From the NCBI RefSeq assembly GCF_000014745.1, contig NC_008347.1, positions 2,558,001-2,622,000 of the forward strand: 64,000 bases of DNA, given 5' to 3'. This document shows positions 7,785 to 15,751 of the stretch, piece by piece. Every line of letters starts with the position of its first letter. The first letter of the stretch is position 1. The position numbers and the translations under genes are program-made. The stretch comes from Maricaulis maris MCS10 (GTDB lineage: Bacteria > Pseudomonadota > Alphaproteobacteria > Caulobacterales > Maricaulaceae). The notes below the pieces were generated by a model that was not told the origin of the DNA, searched no databases, and saw nothing but the letters and a program-made list of their open reading frames with translations.

Positions 7785-7918
7785 TTGTCATCCCGGACGC
7801 ATGCCCCGCACAAGCGGGGCGGAGATCCGGGACCTATTCGCGCGAGAGCTGCCGGCGTTGGCGTCATTGGGTCCCGGATCTTCAACCTGCTTTCGCAGGT
7901 CTCCGTCCGGGATGACAA
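7785..7918. repeat. Palindromic repeat element, copy 2
   Basis: A second 134-bp copy of the element at 7225-7358, in the same orientation. I count eight base differences, and all fall in hairpin loops or unpaired spacers, while every stem arm is unchanged. Terminal repeats extend by one further T/A pair. It ends 28 bases before gluQ. Confidence 0.9.
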
Positions 7919-7946
7919 ATCGCCGTGACTCTGCCTCACTCACCGC

Positions 7947-8783
7947 ATGAGCTTCACCACCCGCTTCGCGCCCTCGCCCACCGGGCATCTGCATATCGGC
8001 CATGCCTTTTCCGCCTGGACGGCGTTTCAGGCTGCGGTGGAGGCGGAGGGGCGGTTCGTCCTGCGGATGGAGGATATCGATACGGTCCGCTGCAAGCGAG
8101 AATACGAACAGGTCATCCTGGACGATCTGATCTGGCTGGGGCTGGACTGGGAAGAGCCGGTTCGGCGGCAGTCGGAGCATTTCGAGGATTATGGGCGTGT
8201 GCTGGAACGGCTAAAGGCGCTCGGTGTCGTCTATCGCTGTTTCAAGACGCGACGCGAAATCATGGCGGATATCGCCCGCGCGCCGCACGGTGTCGGCGAG
8301 GTCTATCGCGGCCCTGTCGCTCCCATGAGCGGGGACGAAGAGTCGAACCGCGTCGAGGCGGGCGACGCCTTTGCCTGGCGCCTGTCTCTGGCACGGTGCC
8401 GCGACCTGCTGGGACCGCGCTTTGCCGCCATGCGCTATCTGGAAGAAGGCCAGGGCGAGCAGATCGCCGATCCGGACCCGCTGGGCGATATCATCCTGGC
8501 GCGCAAGGATGTCGGCACCAGCTATCACGTCGCGGTGGTGCATGATGACGCGCTGCAGGGCATCAGCCATGTCATTCGCGGCGAGGATCTGCGCGAGATG
8601 ACGCCGCTCCATGTCCTGTTGCAGACCCTGCTGGACCTGCCGACACCCGTCTACCGGCACCACCGCCTGCTGCTGGACGAAAACGGCGAGCGCTTTGCCA
8701 AGCGCAACCGGTCGGTAACGCTCAAATCCTTGCGGGAGAGCGGCGTGACGCCGGACGAGGTGCGGGCGAAGTTCAACCCCTAG
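7947..8783 (+). CDS. gluQ: Glutamyl-Q tRNA(Asp) synthetase
   Basis: A truncated glutamyl-tRNA synthetase paralogue (278 residues) that attaches glutamate to queuosine at position 34 of tRNA-Asp. It has the N-terminal RFAPSPTGHLHIGH motif, the ATP-site MEDIDTVRC segment and a KMSKS-like LLLDENGERFAKRNRS near residue 245. The anticodon-binding domain of true GluRS is absent, as the family requires. The zinc site of the E. coli enzyme (CxC...Y...C) looks degenerate: here the first Cys lies in YRCFKTRR and its partners are replaced. The stop codon shares a CTAG with the convergent lipoprotein gene. Confidence 0.93.
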   Translation: MSFTTRFAPSPTGHLHIGHAFSAWTAFQAAVEAEGRFVLRMEDIDTVRCKREYEQVILDDLIWLGLDWEEPVRRQSEHFEDYGRVLERLKALGVVYRCFKTRREIMADIARAPHGVGEVYRGPVAPMSGDEESNRVEAGDAFAWRLSLARCRDLLGPRFAAMRYLEEGQGEQIADPDPLGDIILARKDVGTSYHVAVVHDDALQGISHVIRGEDLREMTPLHVLLQTLLDLPTPVYRHHRLLLDENGERFAKRNRSVTLKSLRESGVTPDEVRAKFNP

Positions 8784-9340
8784 GGCATGCGCCTCTCCAG
8801 CTCCTCGCGCTCGAACACACGCCTCAGTGCCCCGTCGCGCCAGACATATTCCCGTACCGCCACGCCACTGCCCGCCGAACCGTTGAACACGGCCTGCCGG
8901 ACCACGAAGCGCTCTTCCCGATAATCGGACCGGGTTGTCACCTCATTGCCCGACATCAACCAGACGACCTGATAGTCCGCGCCGTCCGACATCAGGGCCG
9001 GAAAGGCGCAGATCGATCCGCCGCAGAAATAGCCGATGGCCGACCCCAGCTCGCTGCGGCACTGCAGATCCTGGGTCGAGATGGCGTAGTCCGGAAGTCG
9101 GTCATCATTGATGTAGCCAACGGCCCGCGGCGCAGCCTCGATGGCCGCATCGCTGCAGGTCAGGTCACCGTCACTCATGGCGGTCAGATGGACTTGCAAT
9201 GCCGCCACCGCCGCGCCCGGCAAGCGGGCTTCGTCAGGCAGTGGATCAGGCTCGTCAGCACAGGCAGACAGGGCCACCACTGCCGCCAGGCAGAGCGTGG
9301 CGACCGGATTGACATGAACACCGGATCGCGTGTCGTGCAT
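8780..9340 (-). CDS. Putative lipoprotein of unknown function
   Basis: About 186 residues with an N-terminal hydrophobic signal and a lipobox, VVALSAC, so it is probably lipidated at that Cys and exported. I chose the ATG at 9340 because it gives a short n-region before the signal; an open frame continues upstream but would bury it. The mature part contains two cysteine-bearing stretches (LQCRSELGSAIGYFCGG) and a basic C terminus. I recognise no domain. The stop overlaps that of gluQ in a shared CTAG. Its divergent neighbour is the Rieske oxygenase. Confidence 0.6.
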   Translation of the reverse strand: MHDTRSGVHVNPVATLCLAAVVALSACADEPDPLPDEARLPGAAVAALQVHLTAMSDGDLTCSDAAIEAAPRAVGYINDDRLPDYAISTQDLQCRSELGSAIGYFCGGSICAFPALMSDGADYQVVWLMSGNEVTTRSDYREERFVVRQAVFNGSAGSGVAVREYVWRDGALRRVFEREELERRMP

Positions 9341-9477
9341 GCGCGTTTTCCTCCAACGCGCCCCCTTTGCGACCGTCAGACTAGCGCCCGGGCCGGTCGT
9401 GCGACAAGTCCATATGCCGCACATGTGATCCCGCCCGACCGCTAGGCAGGCGCGCCGCAACGCGCTATGTGGCGATC

Positions 9478-10527
9478 ATGTTTGTCAAAGACCTGTGGTA
9501 TTTCGGCGCCCTGTCGAGCGAGCTCAAACCGGGCCAGCATCTCCATCGCGAGCTGCTGGGTCAGCCGGTCCTGTTCGGCCGCGACCATGACGGCAAGGCC
9601 TATGCCCTGAAGGACATCTGCCCGCATCGCGGCATCCTCCTGTCCGGCGGCGAAGCGCAGAACCATGATGGCGAGACCCAGGTCGAATGCCCCTATCATG
9701 GCTGGCGCTTTCGTACCGATGGCTCCTGCGCCGCCATCCCCTCACTGACCGCCGACCAGGCCGAGGCGATGGACCTCACCAGGATCCGGGTACGCCGCTT
9801 CCCGGTGCATGAGGATCAGGGCCTGATCTGGATCTGGTATGCCGATGAGGACCAGGCCGATACGGCCCCTTCGATCGACCCGCCCAAGCTGGACATTCCG
9901 GAAGGCCACAAGCCGAAACTGGTCGTGCACGACATCTTCAACTGCCATGTCGATCATGCCGTGATCGGCCTGATGGACCCGGCCCACATCCCTTACATCC
10001 ACCGGCAATGGTGGTGGCGTTCGGCCAAGTCGGTGCACGAGAAGACCAAGAAATTCGGACCGGTAGAGCGCGGCTTCTCCATGCTGCCGCACGTGCCTTC
10101 GAAGAATTCCTACCTTTATTCCCTGATGGGCGAGCCGCAGACCGAGATCCGCTTCCAGCTGCCAGGCCTGCGCACCGAATACGTCAAGGCCGGCGGCAAG
10201 CATTTCACCGGCTTCACCGCCGTCACGCCCACGAACGAGAACTCGACCGCTATCACCATCGTCGTCTACTGGGATCACTGGCTGCCGACGATCGTGCCCA
10301 ACCCGCTGATCCGCAAGGGTATCGAGACCTTTGTCGGCCAGGACCGCGATGCCGTGAATGCGCAGCAGGTGGGCCTGGCCTATGATCCCAAACTGATGCT
10401 GATCCATGACAGCGATGTGCAAGCGAAATGGTATTTCGCCCTCAAGCGCGCCTGGGACAAGCATCGCGAGACCGGCGAACCCTTCAAAAACCCCGTGCGC
10501 GCATCCGAACTGCGCTGGAGAAGCTGA
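9478..10527 (+). CDS. Rieske [2Fe-2S] aromatic ring-hydroxylating-type oxygenase
   Basis: About 349 residues. The N-terminal Rieske domain carries CPHRG and CPYHGW, two Cys and two His ligands of the 2Fe-2S cluster. The C-terminal catalytic domain holds a mononuclear iron site with the DxxHxxxxH pattern in DPAHIPYIH. The organisation resembles vanillate demethylase and other phthalate-type oxygenases, which need a separate reductase; none is nearby. The substrate is unknown. I prefer the ATG at 9478, giving MFVKDLWYFGAL as in homologues; a GTG at 9469 is possible. The stop overlaps the start of the next gene as TGATG. Confidence 0.88.
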   Translation: MFVKDLWYFGALSSELKPGQHLHRELLGQPVLFGRDHDGKAYALKDICPHRGILLSGGEAQNHDGETQVECPYHGWRFRTDGSCAAIPSLTADQAEAMDLTRIRVRRFPVHEDQGLIWIWYADEDQADTAPSIDPPKLDIPEGHKPKLVVHDIFNCHVDHAVIGLMDPAHIPYIHRQWWWRSAKSVHEKTKKFGPVERGFSMLPHVPSKNSYLYSLMGEPQTEIRFQLPGLRTEYVKAGGKHFTGFTAVTPTNENSTAITIVVYWDHWLPTIVPNPLIRKGIETFVGQDRDAVNAQQVGLAYDPKLMLIHDSDVQAKWYFALKRAWDKHRETGEPFKNPVRASELRWRS

Positions 10528-10733
10528 TGGATACCTTCCTTACAGGCCTGCTCTACATCGCCATGCTGGCCGTCCTCGTGACGCTCGGCTTTGGTGTCTT
10601 CAACATGTACAAGTCGGACGACAAGTCGCGGTCGCGCTCGAACAAGCTGATGCGTTTGCGCGTGGTGCTGCAGTTTGCCGCCGTGATGCTGATCGTCGCG
10701 ATCTTCCTGGTGAAGGAAAATCTGGGCGGCTGA
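10527..10733 (+). CDS. Twin-transmembrane HIG1-domain protein
   Basis: A 68-residue protein with two membrane helices (about 5-27 and 45-63) separated by the short basic loop NMYKSDDKSRSRSNKLMRLR. This matches the bacterial HIG1/twin-transmembrane family, whose mitochondrial relatives (Rcf1) associate with respiratory complexes. The start overlaps the Rieske gene stop as TGATG. In many Alphaproteobacteria the gene sits directly before a PduO-type adenosyltransferase and etfBA; the same genes follow here but with insertions between them. A role in respiratory complex assembly is inferred from homology only. Confidence 0.82.
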   Translation: MDTFLTGLLYIAMLAVLVTLGFGVFNMYKSDDKSRSRSNKLMRLRVVLQFAAVMLIVAIFLVKENLGG

Positions 10734-10741
10734 CGGCAAGG

Positions 10742-11848
10742 TCACTCACTCATGGCCTCGCCGGTCGCCCGGTTGAAATAGGGCCCCAACGCTTCCGCAT
10801 CACCGTCATTGGCGCCAATGATCACCGCCCGGTCGCGATCCGGCCAGATCGTCATTTGCACCAGCCAGAGTGTGTTCGACCCGTTGTGGATCAACCGGGG
10901 ACCATCGATCGCCCAGCCCATGGCATAGTGTTCGCCAAACGGCGGCGTATGCAGGATCTCCCAGGATTCAGCATCGAGGAAACCCGTGTCCTCGCCACGC
11001 GCCCCGGCCATGTGCACAGCCAGATAGCCCGACAGGTCCTCGAGCGACATGTGGACCGTACCGGCCGGTCCCAGAACCGGCGGATTGTCGGATGTCGGAC
11101 CGGGCGCATAGGCCGCCCGCCGCCCGAGCAGGCCTGACCTGTGGCCGCGCGGCTGATCAACGGTCTCCGCACTTCCCGGCGCACCGAAACCGGCGCTGGT
11201 CAGGCCGAGGGGCTCGAACACCTCCCGCCGGATCAGGACTTCCCAGTCGTCGCCCGTCGCCTGCTCCAGCATCGCGCCGGCCACGACATAGCCGGCATTG
11301 GAGTAGAGAAATTCCGTCTCCGGCTCGGCCGCCGGGTCTCCGGCCAAAACCTGCGCCGCATAGGCGATGCGCTGCGGAGCGATGTCGGCACCCTGCGCGC
11401 CCTGGGCGAGGAACCCAATCATGGCGGTCGAGCTGACATTGGCGGGAAGGCCGGAACGGTGACTGAGCAGGTGACGGAAGGTCAGGTCGCGATAGGCGGG
11501 ATGGATGTCATCGACCGCCTCGCCGAGGTGCTGGACGATCGTATCGTCCCAGCTGATGCGTCCCTGCTCCACCAGTCGCGCCACCAGGGTCGCGGTCATG
11601 GACTTGGTATTGGAGCCGAGGTGCCAGAGATCGTCAGGCTGAAGCGCAATGTCAGTGCCGATCGCGCGCACCCCAGAGAGGCCAAGCTCGATCTCATCGC
11701 CCTGCCGGATGAGAATTCCGATACCCGGCGCTCCGGTACGCTCGCGGATAATATCGGCGCCAGCCTGGATTCCACCGCCCTGGGCGTCGGCAACAGACAG
11801 CGTCGCCGCGAACAGGCTCGTCACCAGGACGACCAATGACTTCAGCAT
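10742..11848 (-). CDS. Secreted serine hydrolase, beta-lactamase/class C family
   Basis: About 368 residues with a cleavable signal peptide (LVVLVTSLFAATLSVADA). The penicillin-binding fold is evident from SxxK in HLGSNTKSMTA (nucleophile Ser), a YSN element in LYSNAGYVVAG and a C-terminal HNGSN near the KTG position. Such proteins include esterases, D-amino peptidases and class C beta-lactamases, and resistance cannot be inferred. The start is ATG 11848, preceded by GGTGGGG; a GTG three codons upstream is possible. It is on the minus strand and separates the HIG1 gene from pduO. Confidence 0.85.
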   Translation of the reverse strand: MLKSLVVLVTSLFAATLSVADAQGGGIQAGADIIRERTGAPGIGILIRQGDEIELGLSGVRAIGTDIALQPDDLWHLGSNTKSMTATLVARLVEQGRISWDDTIVQHLGEAVDDIHPAYRDLTFRHLLSHRSGLPANVSSTAMIGFLAQGAQGADIAPQRIAYAAQVLAGDPAAEPETEFLYSNAGYVVAGAMLEQATGDDWEVLIRREVFEPLGLTSAGFGAPGSAETVDQPRGHRSGLLGRRAAYAPGPTSDNPPVLGPAGTVHMSLEDLSGYLAVHMAGARGEDTGFLDAESWEILHTPPFGEHYAMGWAIDGPRLIHNGSNTLWLVQMTIWPDRDRAVIIGANDGDAEALGPYFNRATGEAMSE

Positions 11849-11895
11849 ATTCCCCACCCTTTCAACCGAGCCGTCCTGACGCTAAGACTGGCGCC

Positions 11896-12471
11896 ATGGT
11901 CCGTCTCACGAAAATCTACACGCGCACCGGCGATGCCGGATCGACCCGGCTGGGTGACATGTCGCAGACAGTCAAGCACGACCCGCGCGTCGACGCCTAC
12001 GGGGATGTCGACGAGGCCAATTCCTCTATCGGCCTGGCCCGTGCCGCCTTGATATTAAACGACCCCCTCGATCCGCCCCTCGCCCGCATCCAGAATGACC
12101 TGTTCGATCTGGGCGCTGATCTGTGCGTTCCCGAAAGCGACACACCGCCGGACTATGAGCCGCTACGGGTCACAGCAGCGCAAGTGGACTGGCTGGAAAC
12201 CGAGATCGACCGGCTCAATGCGCGATTGGAGCCGCTCAACTCCTTCATCCTGCCAGGCGGCAGCGAGGCGGCTGCGCGCCTGCATGTCTGCCGTACCGTC
12301 TGCCGACGTGCCGAGCGCAAAGTCTCGGCCCTGATGGCGGGAGGCGTGACACTCAACCCGATTGTGCTGACCTATCTCAACCGCTTGTCGGACCTGCTTT
12401 TCGTGATGGCGCGCACCGCCAATGAGGAAGGCCGCGCGGATGTTCTCTGGGTACCGGGCAAAGACCGCTGA
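11896..12471 (+). CDS. pduO: Cob(I)alamin adenosyltransferase, PduO type
   Basis: A 191-residue corrinoid adenosyltransferase that makes adenosylcobalamin from cob(I)alamin and ATP. The N-terminal KIYTRTGDAGSTRLGD forms the ATP-binding region. Mid-protein YGDVDEANSSIGLARA and the C-terminal CRTVCRRAERKV and YLNRLSDLLFVMAR are family signatures. The ATG at 11896 gives the usual N terminus; the upstream codons of the open frame are antisense to the hydrolase start. It would supply the cofactor of enzymes such as methylmalonyl-CoA mutase. It belongs to the HIG1-PduO-EtfBA neighbourhood common in Alphaproteobacteria. Confidence 0.94.
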   Translation: MVRLTKIYTRTGDAGSTRLGDMSQTVKHDPRVDAYGDVDEANSSIGLARAALILNDPLDPPLARIQNDLFDLGADLCVPESDTPPDYEPLRVTAAQVDWLETEIDRLNARLEPLNSFILPGGSEAAARLHVCRTVCRRAERKVSALMAGGVTLNPIVLTYLNRLSDLLFVMARTANEEGRADVLWVPGKDR

Positions 12472-12481
12472 ACTGTCTCAT

Positions 12482-12500
12482 TGTTTCCGCGTTGGAAACA
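12482..12500. promoter_or_regulatory. Inverted repeat TGTTTCC-N5-GGAAACA upstream of the YceI gene
   Basis: Perfect 7-bp arms with a 5-base spacer lie 84 bases before the YceI start and just after the pduO stop. There is no T-run, so it is more likely an operator than a terminator. The binding protein is unknown. Confidence 0.4.
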
Positions 12501-12583
12501 TCAACTTCCCGTCAGCCCGGTCGACAAGATGTCGCAACTCCCTATCTGTAGGCCCATCAGTTCTGTCCATACGGAGTTACCGC

Positions 12584-13165
12584 ATGACCCGCCTTTTCCT
12601 CGCCGCTTCCACGGCCCTGCTCATCGCCGGCGCCGCCCAGGCCGAACCGGTCAGCTATGAGTTCGACAAGTCGCACACCCTGATCGAAGCCCGCTGGGAG
12701 CATCAGGGCTATTCGACGATGTCGCTCCAGTTCACCGACTATGACGGCACGCTCGATCTCGATCTCGACATGCCCGAGAATTCGGCCGTCGACATCACCT
12801 TCAACCTGATCGACGGTTTCTGGGTCGGCGCCAATCAGGACCGTTTCATCACCCATTTGAATTCCGCCGATTTCTTCGAGACCGAGGTCAATCCGACGGC
12901 CCATTTCGTGGCGACCGGGTTTGCGACCGAAGATGGCGAAACCGGTACGATGACCGGTGATCTGACCATGAATGGCGTGACCAGCCCGGTCAGCCTGGCC
13001 GTGACATTGAACCAGGTCGGCGAGACCCGGGACGGCAACACCAAGCTGGGCTTCACGGCGACCGGTTCGCTGATGCGCTCGGAGTGGGACATGGGCTTTG
13101 CTGTCCCCTACGTCTCCGACGAGATCGAGCTCTTCATCTCGACCGAATTGACGGCGGCTGAATAA
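12584..13165 (+). CDS. YceI family periplasmic protein
   Basis: A 193-residue exported protein with a clear signal peptide (LFLAASTALLIAGAAQA). The mature part begins EPVSYEFDKSHTLIEARWEHQGYS, typical of the YceI lipocalin-like barrel that binds polyprenyl or other amphipathic lipids. It also has the conserved FFETEVNPTAHF segment and a terminal LMRSEWDMGFAVPYVSDEIEL. In other bacteria YceI proteins are linked to isoprenoid binding and stress. The ATG at 12584 gives the signal peptide directly. A strong terminator follows at 13193, so it ends its transcription unit. Confidence 0.9.
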   Translation: MTRLFLAASTALLIAGAAQAEPVSYEFDKSHTLIEARWEHQGYSTMSLQFTDYDGTLDLDLDMPENSAVDITFNLIDGFWVGANQDRFITHLNSADFFETEVNPTAHFVATGFATEDGETGTMTGDLTMNGVTSPVSLAVTLNQVGETRDGNTKLGFTATGSLMRSEWDMGFAVPYVSDEIELFISTELTAAE

Positions 13166-13192
13166 GCTCAACGGCCTGACAAATGAGAATGA

Positions 13193-13223
13193 GGGGCCTG
13201 TCCGGCGGACAGGCCCCTTTTTT
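13193..13223 (+). terminator. Rho-independent terminator of the YceI gene
   Basis: A GGGGCCTGTCC/GGACAGGCCCC stem around a short loop is followed by six T residues, 27 bases after the YceI stop. It probably also insulates against the convergent hydrolase gene. Confidence 0.9.
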
Positions 13224-13238
13224 CATGGCCGATCAAAT

Positions 13239-14723
13239 TCAGCGCCGATTTCGCGGGCTGGACCAGAGACACAGGGTCAGGATGGCAAACAGGCTTGTCA
13301 CGGCAATCGACAATCCTTCCAGCTCATCCATCGGCACCTCATCGATGAAGATGGTTTGGGTCCGCCAGATCACGGAATTCGTCCAGAACATCCAGATGAG
13401 GAAGAGTGTTACTGCGAATGTGAGGAAGGCCAGGAAGAGGCGCCCGCTCAGGCGCAGCGGCCCCCGGCCTGTCGGTCGCAAGGTCAGAACGCGCTTGCCG
13501 GCAACACCGCCCGCCACAAGCCAATAGACCCAGAACAGGCCGGCGGCAGCGACACCCCAGCTGACCCAGGCCAGCTGGTGCGTCAGGGACACTGCCTCAT
13601 CACAACGCGCCGCGCCGTCTTCGCTTTCCATCAGACCCAGCCAGGCGCAGCTCAAATCGAAGTCCAGCTGCGCACCGGACGTGGCATTGGTGAGAAAGTA
13701 AAAACCGTCACCGGTTTGCGGGCGGATGTAGATTTGCCCGTTCCATGAAGAATTATTCCCCCCGTGTCCGTAGAGGATGCCATCGGGGGTCTGCCAGCGT
13801 GTGTAGCTCATCGCGAAGCCCGGATTGGGGCCGGTCGGCATGAAGGCCTGTTCCAGGCTGTCGGTGGTCAGGACGCCCCCGCCCGTCATGTGCGCCAACA
13901 GGAAGTTTTCGATATCACCGCCCGAGGCATAACCGCCCGCTGCCGTCTGTGCGACATCGCGCAAGTCCTCGATGGGTTGGCGATAGTAATTGAAGGCTTG
14001 CGACACAGTCGGCAGTCGCGACGGGTCAAAGCCGGACGTCGTCATGCCGAGCGGGTCGAAAACATGTTGGCGGGCGACAGTGTCAAAGTCCTGCCCGGTC
14101 ACGGTTTCGACCAGCATTTGCAGCAGGACATATCCACCACCGGAATAGCGCCGGTGTTCACCAGGCTGATAGGCGACGCGAAGAGGCGCGTAATTTTCGC
14201 TGAGATCCACCGCGTCTTCGGGCTGTTCTTCGTGAACGCCCCAGCCGCCATAGCCCGGCTGGTTGGTTCCCGCCGTATGCTGAAGAAGGCGCCGGACGGT
14301 GACCGCCTCCGGCGCATGCTCGCCATAGTCCGGCTCATAGGGCAGGTCATAGGTCGACAGGGGCGCGTCCAGGTCGACAACCCCGTCCTGTGCCAGGCTG
14401 AGGACTGTCCAGACTGTCAGGGGCTTGGAGATTGATCCAAGATTGAACGCCGTCGCATCCGTTATCGGAGCACCCTCGCCATCCGAGCGGCCTTCACGCG
14501 CCTGCCAGACAATCTCGCCGTCCCGGATCACGCCGGCCGCGACGCCGGCAATCGAGTAACGCTGCATCGCGTGATCCAGAACATCATCCATATGCGCCGC
14601 GATTTCAGCGTCGGAACTCCCGGGCTCAAGACCTCGCATTTGCCGGAGTCCAATCGCCGACAAGCTCGCACTCACAACCAGAACAGCCAGGCAAACGGCT
14701 CTCAATTTCATCAGGGGCGACAT
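13239..14723 (-). CDS. Serine hydrolase (beta-lactamase family) with C-terminal membrane domain
   Basis: 494 residues. An N-terminal signal/anchor (about 5-25) precedes the penicillin-binding-like domain. SxxK is in LGSISKPLTVW, the YSG element in RRYSGGGYVLLQM and HGGNNS near the third motif. From about residue 385 three to four hydrophobic helices follow, so the catalytic domain is probably tethered to the membrane facing the periplasm. The substrate is unknown. It is divergent from a padR gene whose product probably represses one or both sides. It is a second, distinct member of the fold within 4 kb. Confidence 0.82.
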   Translation of the reverse strand: MSPLMKLRAVCLAVLVVSASLSAIGLRQMRGLEPGSSDAEIAAHMDDVLDHAMQRYSIAGVAAGVIRDGEIVWQAREGRSDGEGAPITDATAFNLGSISKPLTVWTVLSLAQDGVVDLDAPLSTYDLPYEPDYGEHAPEAVTVRRLLQHTAGTNQPGYGGWGVHEEQPEDAVDLSENYAPLRVAYQPGEHRRYSGGGYVLLQMLVETVTGQDFDTVARQHVFDPLGMTTSGFDPSRLPTVSQAFNYYRQPIEDLRDVAQTAAGGYASGGDIENFLLAHMTGGGVLTTDSLEQAFMPTGPNPGFAMSYTRWQTPDGILYGHGGNNSSWNGQIYIRPQTGDGFYFLTNATSGAQLDFDLSCAWLGLMESEDGAARCDEAVSLTHQLAWVSWGVAAAGLFWVYWLVAGGVAGKRVLTLRPTGRGPLRLSGRLFLAFLTFAVTLFLIWMFWTNSVIWRTQTIFIDEVPMDELEGLSIAVTSLFAILTLCLWSSPRNRR

Positions 14724-14774
14724 GTTCGATCCTTTCGCCGCAACGTTGGCGATACCAACTACTATGCATTGCTA

Positions 14775-14796
14775 TATATCTTGCTAAACCGATATA
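14775..14796. promoter_or_regulatory. Candidate PadR operator TATATC-N10-GATATA
   Basis: An inverted repeat in the AT-rich gap between the divergent serine hydrolase gene and padR. PadR-family proteins bind AT-rich dyads in such positions, usually their own promoter. Assignment to this PadR is inferred from location. Confidence 0.5.
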
Positions 14797-14837
14797 CAAG
14801 CCATAGGAAGGGAGTGCAATCAGTGAGGCAGGGATTC

Positions 14838-15200
14838 ATGACCGGGACGGAGATGGAAGACATTCTCGACCGCTGGAGCTCCCAGGCTCGCAAGGGGTAT
14901 TTCGAGATGTTGCTTCTGGCGCGCCTGCAGGCCGGGCGGGCCTATGGCTACCAGATTGTCGCCGCACTGAAGCAGGCGCCCGGCTTTGAAAATCTGGCCG
15001 AAGGCACGGTCTATCCGGTGCTTACACGCATGAGAAAAGACGGGCTCGTCACCGCCGAATGGGTGGCCGACGACTCCGGCCCGCCCCGCAAATATTACAC
15101 CGTGACTGAATTGGGTGCCCATACGCTAGATGCCATGCGCGAGATCTGGCGCCGCATGGACGAGGTCCTGTTGGCACAACATGCAAAGGAGGCGTCCTGA
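14838..15200 (+). CDS. PadR family transcriptional regulator
   Basis: A 120-residue regulator with a PadR winged helix: FEMLLLARLQAGRAYGYQIV, the recognition region EGTVYPVLTRMRKDGLVTAEW and the wing GPPRKYYTVTELG, then a short C-terminal helix for dimerisation. The ATG at 14838 is preceded by AGGCAGGGA; in-frame GTG codons slightly upstream behind GGAAGGG are alternatives. Its stop overlaps the next start as TGATG, so it is translationally coupled to a membrane protein. This is the common PadR plus membrane-protein two-gene arrangement. An AT-rich dyad at 14775-14796 is the likely binding site. The effector is unknown. Confidence 0.88.
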   Translation: MTGTEMEDILDRWSSQARKGYFEMLLLARLQAGRAYGYQIVAALKQAPGFENLAEGTVYPVLTRMRKDGLVTAEWVADDSGPPRKYYTVTELGAHTLDAMREIWRRMDEVLLAQHAKEAS

Positions 15201-15751
15201 TGCGCATGACCCTGGAGCTCACCACGGCCGAAGCCCGCCGCCTCTGGGCCGACTTCCTGAGACGCCTGGACTGGGCCAATCGCGAGCTTGGCGCCGAAGA
15301 TCGGGCCGAAGCCCGGGCCGAGGCCGCTGCACACATGCGCGAAGCGATGGGTGACGCGCGGGCGGACGACGAAGTCGACCGGCTGCTGGCAGCCATAGCG
15401 GAGTTCGGCGACCCACCAGCCCCGCCACCCGTCTGGCTCAAGCCTGCCGCCGTGATCGGGCATTATCTTTCGATCATGGTGATTGGCGTGACGGGACTGA
15501 TCGTCCTCGTCTTCGCGCACATGGCCATCATGGAGATCATCAACCCGGCCGGGGTCGGGCTCTGGATTTACCCCAATGACAGCGCGCTTACGCTTTCCTA
15601 TGAGGCCCAGCCAGGTGCAGATGAAATCCTTGGAGCCGGCTTCATTCCGGTCATGCTGGCAGTTTGCGCGATCCTGAGCGGTGCGATTTACGGGTTGTGG
15701 CGGTTTGCCCTGTCGCCGCGCGGGCCGGTCGCCAGATGGATGAAGCCCTGA
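15200..15751 (+). CDS. Membrane protein coupled to PadR regulator
   Basis: 183 residues. A soluble, charged helical N-terminal part (1-80) has AEDRAEARAEAAAHMREAM and is followed by two predicted membrane spans (about 87-112 and 146-170). Proteins with this layout (DUF1700-like and permease-associated) often sit next to PadR regulators and may act as membrane partners or sensors; the precise family is uncertain. Start overlaps padR by TGATG. No catalytic motif is seen. The following 290 bases up to etfB contain no gene I can support. Confidence 0.65.
   Translation: MRMTLELTTAEARRLWADFLRRLDWANRELGAEDRAEARAEAAAHMREAMGDARADDEVDRLLAAIAEFGDPPAPPPVWLKPAAVIGHYLSIMVIGVTGLIVLVFAHMAIMEIINPAGVGLWIYPNDSALTLSYEAQPGADEILGAGFIPVMLAVCAILSGAIYGLWRFALSPRGPVARWMKP

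Noticed and set aside
7225-7918. CRISPR array or insertion sequence
   Set aside because: Only two long palindromic copies separated by a gene, no spacers and no transposase; classed as dispersed repeats.
10742-14723. Antibiotic resistance beta-lactamases
   Set aside because: Both proteins have the class C-like fold, but lack evidence for beta-lactam hydrolysis; most such homologues are esterases or peptidases.
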